This document shows positions 16,532-24,022 of a stretch of 37,315 bases of DNA, in pieces. The stretch covers positions 1-37,315 of the forward strand of contig MNVA01000012.1 of NCBI GenBank assembly GCA_001871325.1, written 5' to 3'. The position numbers and the translations under genes were made by a program. Position 1 is the first letter of the stretch; each line of letters begins with the position of its first letter. The notes under the pieces are model-generated. The model searched no databases. It worked only from the letters and a program-made list of their open reading frames with translations, and was not told the DNA's origin. The stretch comes from Ignavibacteria bacterium CG1_02_37_35 (GTDB lineage Bacteria; Bacteroidota; Ignavibacteria; Ignavibacteriales; Ignavibacteriaceae).

Positions 16532-16590
16532 TTTATTTTCAAGTTTATAAGCTAAATTAAAAGATTTTCTAATTGAATAAAGGATAAGTC

Positions 16591-17568
16591 TTGACAAAAG
16601 AAAAAATTATCGCCCATGGGAAAGAAGTCGTTCGAATTGAAACTGAAGCCATCACAAAGCTCTCTGAAAATATCAATGATGATTTTGTTCGTGCCGTCGA
16701 AGCAATTGATCGCTGTAAAGGAAGAGTTGTTTTAACCGGGATGGGAAAGTCCGGTTTGATCGCGCGTAAAATTGTTGCAACAATGAATTCAACCGGAACA
16801 GCAGCAATCTATCTTCATCCCACAGACGCGCTGCACGGCGATCTTGGAATGGTTCGGGTTGAAGATGTTGTGATAATTTTATCTAAAAGCGGGAACACCG
16901 AAGAAATGCTTAATCTTCTTCCGCTGTTAAAACGAATTGGAGTCTTGATTATCGGAATGTTAGGAAATAAAGATTCGAAGATTGGCAAACAGAGTGATAT
17001 TTTTCTAAACATTGATGTGAAGGAGGAAGCGTGTCCGTTTGATTTAGCTCCGACCGCCTCGTCAACAGCGATGCTTGTTATGGGAGACGCACTTGCAGTA
17101 TGTTTATTACAACGCAAAGGTTTTACCGCTCAAGATTTTGCAATGCTTCATCCCGGCGGAAGTTTGGGGAAAAGACTTTCTCTTAAAATTAGCGAGATAA
17201 TGATCTCAGGAGACCAGATTCCAATCGTAAACGAAAATGCTTCATTGAAAGATTCCATTTTGGAAATTACTTCTAAACGGCTCGGCACTACTTGCGTTGT
17301 TGATGATAACGGAGTTTTGCTTGGCATCATAACTGATGGAGATTTACGCAGGCTCCTTGAAAAAACTTTAGAGATTAGGTCTTATAAAGCTAAAGATGTA
17401 ATGTCAAAGAATCCAAAAGTTATCACAGCAGACCTGCTTGCTTCTTTTGCCTTGCAGCAAATGGAAAATCATAAAATCACTACGCTGGTTGTTGTTGACA
17501 CAGAGTCAAAACCGATAGGCATCATCCACATGCACGATCTGGTTAATATTGGTTTAAAGCAAAGATGA
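16591..17568 (+). CDS. kdsD: D-arabinose 5-phosphate isomerase (KpsF/GutQ family)
   Basis: This 325-residue enzyme converts ribulose 5-phosphate to arabinose 5-phosphate, the substrate of KdsA. An N-terminal SIS domain (about 30-165) contains LTGMGKSGLIARK, STGTAAIYLHPTDALHGDLG and LSKSGNTEE, and two CBS domains follow (about 205-325). Translation starts at a TTG, with AAAGGA about 8 nt upstream, and no in-frame ATG would retain the SIS N-terminus. Its stop overlaps the lptC start (ATGA). In enterobacteria the phosphatase kdsC normally follows kdsD; here the gene order passes straight to lptC. Confidence 0.95.
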   Translation: MTKEKIIAHGKEVVRIETEAITKLSENINDDFVRAVEAIDRCKGRVVLTGMGKSGLIARKIVATMNSTGTAAIYLHPTDALHGDLGMVRVEDVVIILSKSGNTEEMLNLLPLLKRIGVLIIGMLGNKDSKIGKQSDIFLNIDVKEEACPFDLAPTASSTAMLVMGDALAVCLLQRKGFTAQDFAMLHPGGSLGKRLSLKISEIMISGDQIPIVNENASLKDSILEITSKRLGTTCVVDDNGVLLGIITDGDLRRLLEKTLEIRSYKAKDVMSKNPKVITADLLASFALQQMENHKITTLVVVDTESKPIGIIHMHDLVNIGLKQR

Positions 17569-18104
17569 AATATTTTTTTCTTCTTACTCTGCCATTTTTC
17601 TTTTTCTTTTGTAACACACAAAAAGTTAAGCCTAAAATTAATGCGAGTATAAATGTAGCTGAACTGCCCTCGCAGGAAAGCTGGAATTCTACAATAACCT
17701 TTACGGATTCCGGGAGGATACAAGCAGTAATGAAGGTTGGACATTTAAGAATGTTTTCCAAGCAGCAGGAAACGTTAATTGACGGTTACCAGCATGTAGA
17801 TTTTTATAATCCTTCGGAAATTAAAACCACAACGCTCACTTCTCTTCGCGGAAAAGTAAATGACGCTTCAAAAGATTTATATGCTTTTGAGAATGTAGTT
17901 GCCAAGAATGACAGCGGAACTCAGTTAGAATCTGAAATGCTTATGTGGAGAAATAAAGATCAAAAAATTGTTACCGACAAATTTGTTACCATAACAACTC
18001 CGACTGAAAAAATTCAAGGTTATGGATTTGAATCCGACCAGCATTTACAAAATTATATTATTCATAAACCTGTTTACGTCACAACTTCGGATTCTTTAAG
18101 ATGA
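17565..18104 (+). CDS. lptC: LPS export protein LptC
   Basis: This 179-residue protein has a very hydrophobic N-terminal segment (FFLLTLPFFFFF, residues 4-15) that anchors or exports it, then a beta-rich domain typical of LptC/YrbK. LptC receives LPS from the LptB2FG transporter and passes it to LptA. The segment around LRGKVNDASKDLYAFENVVAKNDSG fits the LptC beta-jellyroll. A cysteine at residue 16 raises the possibility of a lipoprotein, but the lipobox is poor. The start overlaps kdsD and the stop overlaps lptA (both ATGA), so translation is coupled. Assignment relies on weak similarity plus gene order. Confidence 0.85.
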   Translation: MKYFFLLTLPFFFFFCNTQKVKPKINASINVAELPSQESWNSTITFTDSGRIQAVMKVGHLRMFSKQQETLIDGYQHVDFYNPSEIKTTTLTSLRGKVNDASKDLYAFENVVAKNDSGTQLESEMLMWRNKDQKIVTDKFVTITTPTEKIQGYGFESDQHLQNYIIHKPVYVTTSDSLR

Positions 18105-19585
18105 GCACTCTGGAAAGTGGAAAGTGGAAAGCGGAAAGTGGAAACGAGAAATCAGCAGTAAATGTGTCACCTTACTCCTTATTCTTTACTCATTACTTGT
18201 TGCTTGTTACTTGTTACTTGTTACTCTCTACTTGTTTCGGTTTTGCTCAAGAGGCGAATAAAACAATTACTGTAACCGGACAAGAATTAATTGGTTCGGT
18301 TCAAAATGGAGAATCTATTCGCGAAGTAAATGGAGATGTAGTTCTCACGCAAGGAAACGTTGTTATCACCTGCAACAAAGCAATTCAGTATCTTGCAAGA
18401 AATGACGCTAAGCTGATAGGCAATGTTATTGTTACTCAAGATACCCTTACAATTTACACTGATGAGGGGTTCTATTACGGCAACGAAAGAAGAACTTTTT
18501 CCGATAAAGGGGTTAAACTTGATGATAAAAAAGTCATTCTGACCGCAACAGCGGGGGAGTATTTTTTTAATGAAGATAAAGCTGACTTCCGTAGAAACGT
18601 AAAACTCTTTGATACAATTTCCACCCTTACCTCCGACCGTCTCCTCTATTTCCGGAGAGAAGACCGCGCGATCGCATTCGGCAACGTAAAAATCGCGGAT
18701 AAAGAAAATATTATTTATGCCGATAGTCTTATTCATTTCCGTAAAGTTGAAGAATCCCATGGTTTTGGAAATATAAATATCAAAAACAAAACCAACCATT
18801 CCACCATTCTCGGCGGACACATGGAAGACTACCGCGCAAAAAATTACAGTTTAATTGACAGCCTTCCCTTACTTATTCAAATTGACACAACTTTTTCGGG
18901 TGATACAGTGAAAACAATTGATACACTGTTAATAAAATCTAAAGTGATGAAGGCATACCGCGATACCTCCAATCGTTTTATTGCTATTGATTCGGTTGAG
19001 ATTTTGCGGGGAGAATTTGCTTCGAAGAATGATTATACAATCTATTTTAGAGACGAAGAGAATATAATAACCAATAAAACCGGCGATGAGTCGGCACAAC
19101 CTGTTCTGTGGTTTGAGAATTCCCAACTTTCCGGAGATTCAGTTAAAATATTTTTGAAGGAAAGGCAAATTCAAAAAATTGATATCATCAATAACGCATT
19201 GATCGCTTCGTATAACGAAAATTTTAGACAGCGGTTCGATCAAATTTCCGGTGACACAATCATGCTTTTTTTTGACAGCACAGGGATAAAACGTAATGAA
19301 GTCTACTCAAACGTCTTGAGTATTTATTACCTATACGATGATCAAGAACCGAGCGGATTGATGAAAGCGAGTGCGCAAAGTTCTCTAATGAATTTTGATC
19401 AGAAGAAAATTATTTCTGTAAAACTGTTCGGCACTCCTAATAGTGAATATCATCCGGAGACGATTATACAAGGGAAAGAGAAAGAATATTTTCTCCCCAG
19501 CTTTATTCTTTTCGAAAACAGACCGGAAAAAGAGAAACTGTTTACCCCGCAGCTACAAATGAATTTTTCAAAAGGAAATCAGTAA
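18101..19585 (+). CDS. lptA: LptA/OstA-family LPS transport protein with repeat-derived signal peptide
   Basis: This protein of 494 residues has OstA-like beta-jellyroll repeats from about residue 52 onward ([11 protein letters not shown]..., [43 protein letters not shown]), as in the periplasmic bridge that carries LPS from LptC to LptD. It is much longer than E. coli LptA (about 185) but similar to the long OstA-like proteins of Bacteroidota. The start ATG overlaps the lptC stop. The first 45 residues are unusual: they are encoded by two heptanucleotide arrays, giving seven-residue repeats such as YLLLVTC and YLLLSTC that form the hydrophobic core, followed by FGFAQ as the likely cleavage region. 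lptB overlaps the stop codon. Confidence 0.9.
   Translation: MSTLESGKWKAESGNEKSAVNVSPYSLFFTHYLLLVTCYLLLSTCFGFAQEANKTITVTGQELIGSVQNGESIREVNGDVVLTQGNVVITCNKAIQYLARNDAKLIGNVIVTQDTLTIYTDEGFYYGNERRTFSDKGVKLDDKKVILTATAGEYFFNEDKADFRRNVKLFDTISTLTSDRLLYFRREDRAIAFGNVKIADKENIIYADSLIHFRKVEESHGFGNINIKNKTNHSTILGGHMEDYRAKNYSLIDSLPLLIQIDTTFSGDTVKTIDTLLIKSKVMKAYRDTSNRFIAIDSVEILRGEFASKNDYTIYFRDEENIITNKTGDESAQPVLWFENSQLSGDSVKIFLKERQIQKIDIINNALIASYNENFRQRFDQISGDTIMLFFDSTGIKRNEVYSNVLSIYYLYDDQEPSGLMKASAQSSLMNFDQKKIISVKLFGTPNSEYHPETIIQGKEKEYFLPSFILFENRPEKEKLFTPQLQMNFSKGNQ
18112..18146. repeat. Heptanucleotide array inside the lptA reading frame (GGAAAGT type)
   Basis: Five units, the first two being GGAAAGT and the others GGAAAGC, GGAAAGT and GGAAACG, encode residues 4-15 of LptA. 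They supply lysines to the n-region of the signal peptide. The same unit type occurs between genes elsewhere in the window. Confidence 0.85.
18172..18234. repeat. Heptanucleotide array encoding the LptA signal-peptide core (TTACTTG type)
   Basis: Nine 7-nt units in perfect register, four of them close to or exactly TTACTTG, encode residues 25-45. Because 21 nt equal three units and seven codons, the protein shows a seven-residue repeat. The array is opposite in type to the one at 18112-18146, the same pairing as the two halves at 1964-2026. Confidence 0.9.
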
Positions 19586-20322
19586 TGGAAAAAAGCAGAC
19601 TAAGTAGTCAGGATTTAGTAAAAATTTATAAAAAGAGAGCCGTTGTAAATAAGTCATCAATTGAAGTTTCGCAAGGAGAGATCGTTGGTTTGCTCGGTCC
19701 CAATGGCGCCGGAAAAACAACTACGTTTTACATGATGGTTGGAATGATCAGCCCAAACGCAGGGCAAGTTTTTTTAGACGGCGCTAATATTACTTCCGTA
19801 CCAATGTACAAACGGGCGCGCATGGGCATTGGTTACCTGCCGCAGGAGGCGTCCATCTTTAGAAAACTTTCCGTTGAAGATAATGTTTTGGCGGTTCTTC
19901 AAATGCAGAAATTGTCGAACAAGGAACGGAAAGAAAAATTAGAGAGGTTGTTAGAAGATTTAAGCGTAACGCACATTAGAAAAAGTATTGGATTTCAACT
20001 GAGCGGCGGTGAAAGAAGAAGAACCGAAATTGCCCGCTCGCTGGCAACAGATCCAAAATTTATGCTGCTTGATGAACCCTTTGCTGGTGTTGACCCAATT
20101 GCGGTTGAAGACATTATGAAAATTGTTGCCAGCTTGAAAAACCGCGGCATTGGTGTGCTAATAACCGACCATAACGTTCATGAAACATTAAGCATTGTTG
20201 ATAAAGCGTACATCTTAATTAACGGCGTTATTTTCCGTTCAGGAACAGCAGAACATCTTGCAGAAGATGATGAAGTCCGCAGACTCTATTTGGGCGAGAA
20301 ATTTAAATTGGATCGCTACTGA
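19585..20322 (+). CDS. lptB: LPS export ABC transporter ATP-binding protein LptB
   Basis: This 245-residue ATPase powers LPS extraction from the inner membrane with LptF and LptG. Walker A is G38-P-N-G-A-G-K44-T-T, the signature L139-S-G-G-E143-RRR, Walker [14 protein letters not shown] with D163-E164, and the H-loop lies in [16 protein letters not shown] with an extended C-terminal end ([11 protein letters not shown]) is typical of LptB rather than LivG. Its ATG overlaps the lptA stop by one base (TAATG). lptF and lptG are not in the window. Heptad repeats begin 4 nt after its stop. Confidence 0.95.
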   Translation: MEKSRLSSQDLVKIYKKRAVVNKSSIEVSQGEIVGLLGPNGAGKTTTFYMMVGMISPNAGQVFLDGANITSVPMYKRARMGIGYLPQEASIFRKLSVEDNVLAVLQMQKLSNKERKEKLERLLEDLSVTHIRKSIGFQLSGGERRRTEIARSLATDPKFMLLDEPFAGVDPIAVEDIMKIVASLKNRGIGVLITDHNVHETLSIVDKAYILINGVIFRSGTAEHLAEDDEVRRLYLGEKFKLDRY

Positions 20323-20326
20323 GAAA

Positions 20327-20365
20327 GAATTAGGAATTAGGAATTAGGAATTAGGAATTAGGAAT
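20327..20365. repeat. GAATTAG heptad array, left arm
   Basis: Five perfect GAATTAG units plus a partial sixth begin right after the lptB stop. An array of reverse-complement type closes the same intergenic stretch at 20650-20680. Confidence 0.9.
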
Positions 20366-20389
20366 CATGCGGTTCTAAATGTAATCTGA

Positions 20390-20602
20390 GTTACACATCC
20401 AATTCAATCACTGAAATTATCGGTTGGGAAATCAATCGAGAATCCGGGTTGGAGATTGCATTGGTCAAATAGCGGAGGGACATGTGAATATGAATTAGAA
20501 GAAAGTAGGGCGGATGATTTTATATTTCCAAATTTAGTATATGAAGGCAAACGGAAGGGGTTTAAAATAAATTCAGGTGGTAGGTACTTTAGAGTAATGT
20601 GA
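20390..20602 (+). pseudogene. Gene remnant: C-terminal open frame without a start codon
   Basis: Between two inverted heptad arrays lies an open frame of 70 codons that begins right after an in-frame TGA, ends at TGA 20600-20602 and has no ATG or GTG at its beginning. The encoded sequence looks protein-like, with aromatic and glycine-rich segments (ENPGWRLHW, FIFPNLVYEGKRKGFKI, SGGRYFRVM). The NPGW segment recalls small immunity-type proteins such as Imm53, but I cannot make a firm match. It is most simply the 3' end of a lost or truncated gene. A start at an internal TTG (20456) would leave about 48 residues and has no ribosome binding site. Confidence 0.5.
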
Positions 20603-20649
20603 GTGGACTAATATCATAAAACTATAATGCACCTTTAAAAAATTTCCCC

Positions 20650-20680
20650 ATTCCTAATTCGTAATTCCTAATTCGTAATT
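20650..20680. repeat. ATTCCTA/ATTCGTA heptad array, right arm
   Basis: Four units alternate ATTCCTA and ATTCGTA with a partial fifth. Read on the other strand they are TAGGAAT and TACGAAT, the same type as the array at 20327-20365 but inverted. The array ends 7 nt before the 3' end of the symporter gene. Confidence 0.85.
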
Positions 20681-20687
20681 AAATAAA

Positions 20688-22793
20688 TCACATTTCTTTT
20701 TCGGCTTCTAACATTCGTCCTTCAACAAAAAGTCCCTTGCCGATGTGCAGTTTTCGGATGTGCACAATAGCTTTTTCATTATGTGGTTCGCCATAAACGG
20801 TATGGCAAGATTTCAATCCTCCCAAATACTTTCTCCCATCAGAAATGTAAACCAAATCGCCTGGCTCCGCCGCCATTTTATGCATATCATGTTTGGAGAA
20901 ATTGATGATATCTTCATTATCTGTCTCTATTAATTTCCAACTGACTATCGCATTTTCACCCTCACGTTCATTTAACTTTCTCCCTTTGAACCATTCCTTA
21001 GCCTGGTGGATTGACCAAATAGTCAAGCCAAGCGTTTGAGCTTCAGGGTCATATTTTACGTAGAAGGTAGTAACAAGTGCAACGAAACCTGACATCACGA
21101 CGGTTAAAATAAAGGTCGGCATAAAAGTAATAATCGAAAGCTGGAACAATGCGGTAGCTATGTCAAAGACAACAATGGCTATAATAAAAGCGATAATGCT
21201 GTACATGATTTTTTGATGATGAACATTCTTTCTTATTTTGTTCGCAGTTCTTTTTAGTTGATGTTGAAGCAACGAAGCTAAAATTGCAACTGATGAACAG
21301 ACGATCAAATTATAAAGCGCTGCCATGTAGGTAAACGGATGAACCGGATCATACGGAGTTCCTTGTGCAATTGGGGCAATCAATTCCAGCGGATATCTGT
21401 TTCCTAAGAGCATAAGAGATATTCCGCCTATAACGGTAGTGATTAGACCGGCGGGAGTAAACTTTTTCCAAAAAACTCCAAAGAAAATTGCGATCATCAA
21501 AGGAGGAGTTAAGGTTGCATGGAAAAAAGCATGGGCTTGGTAAACTGTAGGATAAGAACTAAAAGCATAGACAGCTAAAATTCCTAACAAAGTGAAAGCT
21601 ACCGTTGCCCCCCGTGCAACAACCATTGCTCTTTTTTCATCAACGGGGTTTTCTTTTTTAATTATTTTCAACCAGATTCTTACCGGTCTATCAACATCAT
21701 TTACCCAAATAGCTGCGGCTGCGTTAAGCAAAGTTGCAACGGTTGACATTAATGCCGCCGCAATTGCTGCGATAATGAAACCAAAGACGCCGGGACCAGT
21801 TAATATATTTGCGATAACCACAAAAATGGCATCCGGCGCTGTGCCTGCTGGGATAAGAGAAGGAAATTTTACGGAAATAGCTTTTGCAACCCATCCGCCT
21901 CCGCCTACCACAATTGCAGAAAGTGGAAGCATAAAAAGAATATTAATTGTTGCAGCTTTTCTTCCTTCATGCACATTTTTTGTAGCCATAAACCGCATGA
22001 TCAAACCCATGTTCATAAACAGAAATCCAACAGAACCGGCTATACCGTCTTCCCAAAAAGTCCCAACAGAATTAAATTCTGCAGGAGTATTAAAATGTGC
22101 TAAGGGAAGTTTCCAGCTTGTTGGCAGCAGGCTCCAGAATGAATCCCAACCGCCGACGTATGCAATGCCAAGAAAAAAAACTAAAAATCCGGCAGTCATA
22201 AGCATCAATCCTTGTACAAGGTCGGTGAAAATAACTGCAGTTTGTCCGCCGAATGTGATATACACTCCGGTAACAAAGGCGGTGATCCAAATTAAACCCA
22301 TAAGAGTTATGTGAAATTGAATTCCGAAAAAAGTGAGATATTCCGGCATCAAAGGCATGATGGCTTTACCCATGGTTAAAAAGCCTATTCCAACATATCC
22401 GACCAAATATAAAAGTTGTAAAATGGTAACTAAAAATCTTGCTGAGGGAGAAAATCGTCTTTCAAAATATTCGGGGATGGAGCGGACGCGTGAATAAATA
22501 ATTATAGGCAGCCATCCAAAAAGAAAAAATGGGACGAAAAACCAATCGTTGATGTATGACATTGAGGAAGAAAATCCATACTTAAAACCCATAGCTGAAT
22601 ATTTAACGAAGCTATGGCTGCTGATTCCGGTAGCGACAATTGACATGGCAATTATCCACCAGGTAAATCTTCTTCCGCCGAAAAAGAAATCATTTGTATC
22701 TTTGTTATATTTGGCAAAGTAGGTGCCGAACAGTAACATTGCGATCATGTAAATTACAAGGACAATCCAGTCTAATTGAGTTCCTATCTGCAT
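20688..22793 (-). CDS. Sodium:solute symporter family (SSS) transporter
   Basis: This 701-residue protein has about 13-14 membrane segments. The N-terminal half has the SSS pattern: LDWIVLVIYMIAMLLFG, then DFFFGGRRFTWWIIAMSIVATGISSHSFV and RSIPEYFERRF. The GGR and R-x-x-PEYFE segments are typical of SGLT/PutP-fold cotransporters that use the sodium gradient. The substrate is not predictable; the closest feel is to the sugar-type SSS proteins. A soluble C-terminal tail of roughly 100 residues (from about 600) with no recognised domain is unusual. AGGAAC precedes the ATG. A 70-residue membrane protein ends 7 nt upstream, so the two are cotranscribed. Confidence 0.9.
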   Translation of the reverse strand: MQIGTQLDWIVLVIYMIAMLLFGTYFAKYNKDTNDFFFGGRRFTWWIIAMSIVATGISSHSFVKYSAMGFKYGFSSSMSYINDWFFVPFFLFGWLPIIIYSRVRSIPEYFERRFSPSARFLVTILQLLYLVGYVGIGFLTMGKAIMPLMPEYLTFFGIQFHITLMGLIWITAFVTGVYITFGGQTAVIFTDLVQGLMLMTAGFLVFFLGIAYVGGWDSFWSLLPTSWKLPLAHFNTPAEFNSVGTFWEDGIAGSVGFLFMNMGLIMRFMATKNVHEGRKAATINILFMLPLSAIVVGGGGWVAKAISVKFPSLIPAGTAPDAIFVVIANILTGPGVFGFIIAAIAAALMSTVATLLNAAAAIWVNDVDRPVRIWLKIIKKENPVDEKRAMVVARGATVAFTLLGILAVYAFSSYPTVYQAHAFFHATLTPPLMIAIFFGVFWKKFTPAGLITTVIGGISLMLLGNRYPLELIAPIAQGTPYDPVHPFTYMAALYNLIVCSSVAILASLLQHQLKRTANKIRKNVHHQKIMYSIIAFIIAIVVFDIATALFQLSIITFMPTFILTVVMSGFVALVTTFYVKYDPEAQTLGLTIWSIHQAKEWFKGRKLNEREGENAIVSWKLIETDNEDIINFSKHDMHKMAAEPGDLVYISDGRKYLGGLKSCHTVYGEPHNEKAIVHIRKLHIGKGLFVEGRMLEAEKEM

Positions 22794-22800
22794 AAAGTTC

Positions 22801-23013
22801 CTACAAGTAAAGAGCGGCGATGATTAGAAAAGCGTGAATTACAGCAAAATAAAAGTAGCCGAAGATGAGCGCCTTCCACCAGAAACGATCCCTCTTTAAG
22901 CGCATATCAATTGCTTTAGTTCTTCTGATAAGGATCATTCCGGCAAGAAAGAAAATGCCGCCGCCGACATACAAGTAAATGTAGGGAAGCCAGGTATTAT
23001 AAAAATCAATCAT
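22801..23013 (-). CDS. Small two-helix membrane protein upstream of the symporter
   Basis: This 70-residue protein has two hydrophobic helices (about residues 9-28 and 47-69) joined by a strongly basic loop (RRTKAIDMRLKRDR), which by the positive-inside rule should face the cytoplasm. It ends 7 nt before the symporter start and is read on the same strand, so it is probably made with it. Small subunits are known for some sodium/solute symporters (DUF4212/DUF4212-like pairs), but this protein does not show a motif that lets me name one. GGAAAG lies upstream of its ATG. Confidence 0.75.
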   Translation of the reverse strand: MIDFYNTWLPYIYLYVGGGIFFLAGMILIRRTKAIDMRLKRDRFWWKALIFGYFYFAVIHAFLIIAALYL

Positions 23014-23071
23014 AAACTTTCCGTGTTTTTAGTTCGAAAATTTTTAAGTGTACCTCCTAAGTTAAGGACGA

Positions 23072-23146
23072 GGTGAAAGAGTTACAAATATTTTCAGTGA
23101 GATAAAATTGAATAATTTTGAAAATTATTTGTATTGTTCTTTCACC
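23072..23146. repeat. Imperfect inverted repeat upstream of the symporter operon
   Basis: The arm at 23072-23096 begins GGTGAAAGA and ends TTTTCA; its imperfect complement lies at 23119-23146. A smaller palindrome (AATAATTTTGAAAATTATT) overlaps the right half. It lies between the 41-residue and the 70-residue membrane-protein genes and could be a regulatory RNA structure or a short mobile element. Confidence 0.5.
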
Positions 23147-23183
23147 CAGCCCGAAGATTCATTTTTTATAGCTCCTTTTACTT

Positions 23184-23309
23184 TTAAGAAAAAATAGAGC
23201 TATAAACTAGATAGAGGATGACGAAAATAAAGGTAAGACTCACCGACCATATTAAAAAATAAAACGGTAAATCTGATACATTAAATTTCTTTTTAACTTC
23301 CGTTGACAT
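23184..23309 (-). CDS. Single-helix membrane microprotein, 41 residues
   Basis: This small gene encodes 41 residues: a charged N-terminus (MSTEVKKKFNVSDLP) and one hydrophobic helix (about residues 16-38), ending YSSIFS. The ATG has AAGGAAT 5-11 nt upstream, which is among the better ribosome binding sites in this region. It is read in the same direction as the 70-residue membrane protein and the SSS symporter, 170 nt upstream of the former. No family is recognised. The ribosome binding site, membrane helix and position together make it a credible gene rather than chance. Confidence 0.6.
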   Translation of the reverse strand: MSTEVKKKFNVSDLPFYFLIWSVSLTFIFVILYLVYSSIFS

Positions 23310-23393
23310 AATTATTCCTTGTTTCATATTGATAATGTTAATTGAATAAATTGAACCAATACTGCTACAGCAATGGCTTATGGGATCAGGGCA

Positions 23394-23786
23394 TTAGTAT
23401 AGAAATTCAGGAGGACTTCTTGGACTCGCTTGTGAAAAGGTTTCTTTAACGACATTTGTGGTGAGGGAACCGGTTTGAAAATAAACTGAATAGCAGAGAG
23501 AATGATAAGCTGAATAGCTAATTAAATAATTAGCGTCTTGATTTTGAGAAGCCTTTTCGCTTGTTAACGACTTTTCACTAACTCTAAAAATTATATCAGA
23601 TGAAAGCCAAAAGTCAGCGCTTGTTAGAACCGAAGGATTATTCTGTTGATTTCTTTCAGAAAGATTTTTGTCATCATTATCTTTCGAAAAGAATGGGAAA
23701 ATTAATGTGCCGAAGAATAAATAAACCGTAAACAGGGCGGCAATACTGCGCACATTTTTCTTGTTGAATATTTTGTTAAAAATCAT
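23394..23786 (-). CDS. Hypothetical exported or anchored protein
   Basis: This frame gives 130 residues from the ATG at 23786: a basic start (FNKIFNKKNVR), a hydrophobic segment (about 15-33, SIAALFTVYLFFGTLIFPFF) that is a signal peptide or anchor, then a polar region rich in S, N, Q and D. No domain is recognised. The start is uncertain: a TTG at 23825 would add 13 residues, and neither has a good ribosome binding site. It lies upstream of the symporter-associated small genes on the same strand. The composition is compatible with a real secreted protein, but a chance frame cannot be excluded. Confidence 0.45.
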   Translation of the reverse strand: MIFNKIFNKKNVRSIAALFTVYLFFGTLIFPFFSKDNDDKNLSERNQQNNPSVLTSADFWLSSDIIFRVSEKSLTSEKASQNQDANYLISYSAYHSLCYSVYFQTGSLTTNVVKETFSQASPRSPPEFLY

Positions 23787-24022
23787 CGAAAGAAACTTAC
23801 CGTCAAATGAATCAGAAAACAACAACTATTTTTCTTATTCACGCGGTTAGTCATTCTACCAAAACACAAGAGGCAGAGAATAATGAATAATGAAAATTCC
23901 CGTCCTTATCCAAATAAAACCAAAATTTGAATTACTTTGATGGAGAAGGGCAAAAATGAGAAAAGAAATTATTATTTTAGCAGTGAAGTGTGTGAAACGA
24001 TAATACCTGGTTTAAATTTTCG

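Noticed and set aside
16342-16542. Minus-strand frames inside kdsA and kdsD
   Set aside because: They are mirror frames of conserved enzymes and have no start signals.
18172-18234. Repeat arrays considered as CRISPR
   Set aside because: Units of 7 nt follow one another without spacers, and there are no cas genes.
21592-22314. A 240-residue open frame on the plus strand inside the symporter gene
   Set aside because: It lies antisense to a well-supported SSS gene, is rich in I, A, T and P as expected of a mirrored membrane gene, and has no ribosome binding site.
23072-23146. Inverted repeat considered as a terminator
   Set aside because: Pairing is imperfect, the stem is AT-rich and no T run follows on the minus strand.
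23133-23172. A tiny frame (MNLRAG) with AGGAG upstream on the minus strand
   Set aside because: Only six residues; too short to support as a gene, although the AGGAG is real.
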